Assembly (NCBI GenBank): GCA_022984795.1
Contig: JALIHJ010000034.1
Coordinates: forward strand, 186,001 to 250,000
Source: Fabrea salina
Taxonomy: Eukaryota; Ciliophora; Heterotrichea; Heterotrichida; Fabreidae
Reading direction: 5' to 3'
Length of the DNA: 64,000 bases
Shown: piece by piece, positions 60,804 to 64,000 of the stretch
Layout of the letters: every line of letters begins with the position of its first letter
Position numbering within the stretch: position 1 is the stretch's first letter
Made by a program: the position numbers and the translations under genes
Notes under the pieces: generated by a model
Seen by the model: the letters and a program-made list of their open reading frames with translations, nothing else
What the model was told of the DNA's origin: nothing
The model's database searches: none

Positions 60804-61829
60804 ATGGTGAAAATATTTTTATTACCTTTGTTGATTTTTATTGCTTCGTGCTCCAACCTAAGACTTCCGAGCGTCAATCCCTCCACTTGGATATCAGACT
60901 CACTTAGTGTGTTGTCAGGTAAAACCCTAAAAGAAATAACCCTCCCGGGCACTCATGACAGTGGATCCTATAAGCTCACTTGGCTTCCAATGCCCGGCGC
61001 GGAGTCCGCAAAACTAGAAGCAGCTGCCAAAGTAGCTGAAGAGTTATTTGTTCCCACTGAGTGGGTCATCAAAGACTGGGCTAGATCACAAGATGAAGAC
61101 TTTTATTCCCAGATGCAAGGAGGCATCCGGTACTTCGACTTGCGTTGCGGATGGGATAACTCCACACAGCAGTGGAGGACCTTCCATTTCCTAATTGGTA
61201 ACCCCATAGATTCGCTACTCCAAGGCATCAGTAAGTTTTTAAAAGACTACCCAAAAGAGATTGTTGTTGTTGAAACTTCCCATTACGATGGAAGTCCATC
61301 TGAAAGCAACGTTAAGGTACTTAGAGACTTAGTTTTGGAACACCTGGGAGAGTACTTGTTTCCAGTCAACCTCAGTTTTAACTTCACAGTAGGGGATATG
61401 ATCTCTTCAGGCAAAAGGGCCATAGTCACTATGGACCATAAAGATTATAAGGCCTACAATATTTGGCCTGGAGATACTATCTACAATACCTATGCCGACT
61501 CAGACAACTTAGAAACTATGATTTCTTATAACAATAAAACAGTTGAGTACTTTGAAACAGGAAAGTGGGGCAAGGGCTTGTTTAAAATAAGTTGGACTCT
61601 GACGCCCAACGAAGAAACAATCCTTGAAACCCTGTTGTTCTGGAAGCCCCACAGTCTGATTGAGCTGGCAGACACTGCTAACCCAGCACTGCCCCAGTTT
61701 GTGAAAAGCATTACTTCTAAAAACTGGAGGACAGGCAACATTTTGATCATCGACCACTACGACAAGTCCTCCATTCTAGAAGTTGTTTTGGAAATGAACG
61801 GAATCCACTCCCCACTAATGGTTAATTAA
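60804..61829 (+). CDS. Secreted PLC-X-domain phospholipase
   Basis: The protein has 341 aa with a signal peptide ([17 protein letters not shown]). A PI-PLC X domain follows: [14 protein letters not shown] (catalytic His51), [43 protein letters not shown] (second catalytic His candidate). No Y, C2 or EF-hand domain is present, so it is of the bacterial/GPI-PLC type that cleaves phosphatidylinositol or GPI anchors without calcium. It would act in the secretory path or outside the cell. The last 4 bp overlap the Rab11 stop. Confidence 0.88.
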   Translation: MVKIFLLPLLIFIASCSNLRLPSVNPSTWISDSLSVLSGKTLKEITLPGTHDSGSYKLTWLPMPGAESAKLEAAAKVAEELFVPTEWVIKDWARSQDEDFYSQMQGGIRYFDLRCGWDNSTQQWRTFHFLIGNPIDSLLQGISKFLKDYPKEIVVVETSHYDGSPSESNVKVLRDLVLEHLGEYLFPVNLSFNFTVGDMISSGKRAIVTMDHKDYKAYNIWPGDTIYNTYADSDNLETMISYNNKTVEYFETGKWGKGLFKISWTLTPNEETILETLLFWKPHSLIELADTANPALPQFVKSITSKNWRTGNILIIDHYDKSSILEVVLEMNGIHSPLMVN

Positions 61830-62461
61830 CTCTTACTACAGCATTTCTTCTTGGCTTTCCTGTCAGGAGTTAACTTCACAGTTTTATTGGAAAGGTTAAC
61901 TTTTTCAGTTCTCGAGTCAAAAGTAGAGTCCACGCTTCTAGCGATGCTAACTAGGAGTTCCCTAAACACTTTTTCAACGTTAGTGCAGTCTAAAGCACTT
62001 GTTTCAAAAAAGGGGATGTTTTTGTCCTTCGCGTACTTTATGGCTTCTTCCTGAGGCACTTCGCGCATGTAGTCCAAGTCGCACTTGTTCCCCACAAGGA
62101 TTATTGAAATTTCAGGTTGAGTGAAAGCTCTAACTTCATTTAGCCATCTGTCTAAGTTGCTGAAAGAAGCTCTTTTAGAGATGTCAAATACTAATAAAGC
62201 CCCCATAGCTCCTTTATAGTAAGATGATGTAATTGCGCGGAACCTTTCCTGGCCTGCAGTGTCCCAAATTTGTGCTTTAATAACCTTCCCTTCGTGCTCT
62301 ATGCATTTTGGCGCAAACTCAACTCCTATGGTGGCTTTTTGTTCCAAGTTAAACTCGTTTTTGGTGAACCTAGAAAGCAGGTTAGACTTACCTACTCCGC
62401 TTTCGCCCACCAAGACTATTTTAAACAAGTAGTCGTACTCTTCTTCTTCCATGTAGCTCAT
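61826..62461 (-). CDS. RAB11: Rab11-family GTPase
   Basis: The protein has 211 aa when started at the ATG at 62461 ([16 protein letters not shown]). The P-loop GESGVGKS, switch I ATIGVEFA, switch [26 protein letters not shown] and ETSALD motifs are intact. [34 protein letters not shown] and the AITSxYYKGA block mark Rab11. The C-terminal CCSKS supplies two cysteines for geranylgeranylation. Rab11 controls recycling endosomes; in ciliates it also works in contractile-vacuole and exocytic traffic. Confidence 0.95.
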   Translation of the reverse strand: MSYMEEEEYDYLFKIVLVGESGVGKSNLLSRFTKNEFNLEQKATIGVEFAPKCIEHEGKVIKAQIWDTAGQERFRAITSSYYKGAMGALLVFDISKRASFSNLDRWLNEVRAFTQPEISIILVGNKCDLDYMREVPQEEAIKYAKDKNIPFFETSALDCTNVEKVFRELLVSIARSVDSTFDSRTEKVNLSNKTVKLTPDRKAKKKCCSKS

Positions 62462-62500
62462 TCTTATAATCAATTATTAAACCAATATGACTCTATCAAA

Positions 62501-64000
62501 TTAATCGACAATGTCACTTAAAAACTTGGATTCTTCTTCTTCTTGGACAGTGAGTTTTTGTGAGTAGTTCTTAGAGCTCATGAATTCGCCCTTTACTTCA
62601 GAGGGGTCAACTGCCTTGTCAGCTTCAATTGAGATAATCGAGGAAATCTCACTTTCAGTAGTTTCGTAGGCAAAGGGGTCAAATTCTTTAATTGGAGTTT
62701 CAAGTTCGAAGTTTTCGCAGTTTTCAGAGTCCTCCACGTACTCCACTTCAGTGTTTTTTTCAAATTCAAAAACTTCGTGAGGAATGGGAAAGGCTTCTTC
62801 CAGAACTACTTCGAATTCTTCTTCTTTAAACATCTCAATTTTAAAGTTGAGCACGTTTTTGAACTTGGTTTTGATCAGCATTGACTTGTGCATCCCGTTC
62901 GAAAGGTGCTGTTCTGCCAAGCGGTTAACTAGTTCTTCAAGTGCCACAAAACTGTAAACTGCACCCAGTCCTTTCAACAAAGCAAAGTTCAAAATGCTCA
63001 GACAGTACTTGTGGTAAGTGTTGTTTATTTCGCTTATTAGTTTTTTGATCTTAAGCACCACTGACACAGTCCTAGCTACAGTCACTTGTTTTCTTTGACT
63101 CAGTAAGTAAAGCCATATTTTCAAGCACCTATTGTATATCAAAAGGTTTTCTTTGGTGAAATGCTTGCTGTTAGTGTACAGGTACTTCAGAAGCACGTAG
63201 TTTATCTGGATTTGTTCATTCTTTTTAGGAAAAAACTTGCGACGTGTTTTGTAAAGAAGAAAGCACAAAGCTTTAAGCAGAAACACCGAGTCTCGGGACT
63301 GCATTGCTACGGAGACTTCGTATATTATTTCAATGGTTCCTTGCAGAAACGCTAGTTGCAACCTGCCTTCTCTAAGTTCCCTGTTAAAGGCTTTTTTGAT
63401 TCTTTTATAGATCTTCGTGTGCTCACTTGAAATGTTTTCGTCCAAAATTATGCTTTTAGCGAACTTTATGAAGCTTTGGCAGTCTGTTCTGTGACTCCAA
63501 ACTTCTATTAAGTCTTCGTACTGAGGAGTTAAGTTCAACCGTGCAAGGCTCAGCATGACTTCTTTCAAAGTGTCATTGTAAAACAAAGTTGGAATGGACT
63601 CGCTTGAATTCCTGATTACAATCACCAAACACTCTATTGGGTGCACAGAAACTGGGTCTCTCTTTAAAAAGTTTTCTAAGTAGTAGATCATCTTTTTGCT
63701 GATTTCTGAGTAGAGTATGCTGGAGTTTTTCGGTCTTGCGTTTAAAATTGCTGAAAACACCTTCAGCGTCTTTTCACTCCATAATTTATTACTGTCTATG
63801 TAGTCAATGATGTTTTCTATAAACAAGTGCACTAGGTTTGCGTTAGTAGTCATAAAGCTTGAGTAGTTTGTAATCAAATTCAGCTCCTCAATATGCTCTC
63901 CTTCTTCCATGCATAAAACTCTGTGGAGTGCTAAGTCAACTGCGTTTTGCCAGCGAATGTTTGTGCCAGAAACTATTTCTTCTTTCAGCACATACCCCAA
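62501..64000 (-). CDS. Unidentified helical protein, 5' end cut by the window
   Basis: This is an open frame of 499 codons running off the right edge; the start is outside. The N-terminal 390 visible residues are all-helical with HEAT/ARM-like spacing (HRVLCMEEGEHIEELNLITNYSSFM, IIYYLENFLKRDPVSVHPIECLVIVI, LLKYLYTNSKHFTKENLLIYNRCLKIWLYL). The last 110 are acidic and disordered (EEEFEVVLEEAFPIP, YVEDSENCENFELETP). No family was recognised; a scaffold or adaptor is likely. The stop is TAA. Confidence 0.7.
   Translation of the reverse strand: MGYVLKEEIVSGTNIRWQNAVDLALHRVLCMEEGEHIEELNLITNYSSFMTTNANLVHLFIENIIDYIDSNKLWSEKTLKVFSAILNARPKNSSILYSEISKKMIYYLENFLKRDPVSVHPIECLVIVIRNSSESIPTLFYNDTLKEVMLSLARLNLTPQYEDLIEVWSHRTDCQSFIKFAKSIILDENISSEHTKIYKRIKKAFNRELREGRLQLAFLQGTIEIIYEVSVAMQSRDSVFLLKALCFLLYKTRRKFFPKKNEQIQINYVLLKYLYTNSKHFTKENLLIYNRCLKIWLYLLSQRKQVTVARTVSVVLKIKKLISEINNTYHKYCLSILNFALLKGLGAVYSFVALEELVNRLAEQHLSNGMHKSMLIKTKFKNVLNFKIEMFKEEEFEVVLEEAFPIPHEVFEFEKNTEVEYVEDSENCENFELETPIKEFDPFAYETTESEISSIISIEADKAVDPSEVKGEFMSSKNYSQKLTVQEEEESKFLSDIVD

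Noticed and set aside
60918-60932. Intron-like 15-mer GTAAAACCCTAAAAG in the PLC-X gene
   Set aside because: The A is at position 11 and the encoded GKTLK fits the spacing before PGTHDS in PLC-X proteins.
1-64000. Mobile elements, viral remnants, tRNA, rRNA or CRISPR
   Set aside because: No transposase, reverse transcriptase, capsid or repeat-spacer pattern was seen, and spacers are too short for most RNA genes. A tRNA scan and a covariance-model search would settle the RNA part.

Overview
This window looks like macronuclear DNA from a heterotrich ciliate, most likely Stentor coeruleus or a close relative. Three things in the sequence point there. (1) Genes are eukaryotic and strongly ciliary: kinesin-II KAP3, CFAP57, LC8 dynein light chain, tubulin cofactor C, MORN and IQ proteins. 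(2) Six introns of exactly 15 nt (GTAA at the start, A at position 10, AG at the end) rejoin conserved reading frames in five genes. (3) All three stop codons end conserved proteins: TAA mostly, TAG in KAP3, PP1 and two others, TGA in NAXE and the ATAD5-like gene. The code is therefore standard, which argues against ciliates that reassign TAA/TAG (Paramecium, Tetrahymena) or TGA (Blepharisma).

Packing is extreme. There are 56 gene calls plus one remnant in 64 kb, and most spacers are under 50 bp. Two neighbouring gene pairs have no spacer (TAA followed directly by ATG), one overlaps as TAATG, several convergent pairs share 4-17 bp, and one head-to-head pair has only 5 bp between start codons. 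The only spacer over 300 bp (11397-12007) lies inside a family of surface proteins.

Layout. 1-10.7 kb: RNF114-type E3, hybrid histidine kinase, phosphoserine aminotransferase, NAXE, an AGC-like kinase, START protein, KAP3. 10.7-17.4 kb: three paralogous secreted proteins, all on the minus strand. Each has a signal peptide, one or nine DOMON-like domains and a C-terminal GPI-type tail. The nine-domain member (1578 aa) is the most unusual thing here. 17.4-34.8 kb: housekeeping genes (dUTPase, PSMD9, mL49, DHX8/Prp22, ERCC4-like protein, BRX1, ISCU, PP1, mitochondrial-type TrpRS, CCT5, ATAD5-like clamp loader, an odd SDR). 34.8-47.6 kb: cytoskeletal and ciliary genes (CFAP57, Nudix, IQ protein, LC8, cold-shock-domain protein, RING-PHD, MORN, TBCC, ankyrin). 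47.6-64 kb: signalling and membrane genes (tensin-type phosphatase, RCC1, F-box, histidine phosphatase, cyclic-nucleotide-binding K+ channel with a zinc knuckle, C2 and EF-hand proteins, ferritin, AT-hook protein, secreted PLC-X protein, Rab11). The ends of the window cut a gene on each side.

The genes do not form operons in the bacterial sense. Neighbours are mostly unrelated in function, and the local DOMON family is the only clear tandem duplication. No tRNA, rRNA, transposon, CRISPR or viral element was recognised.
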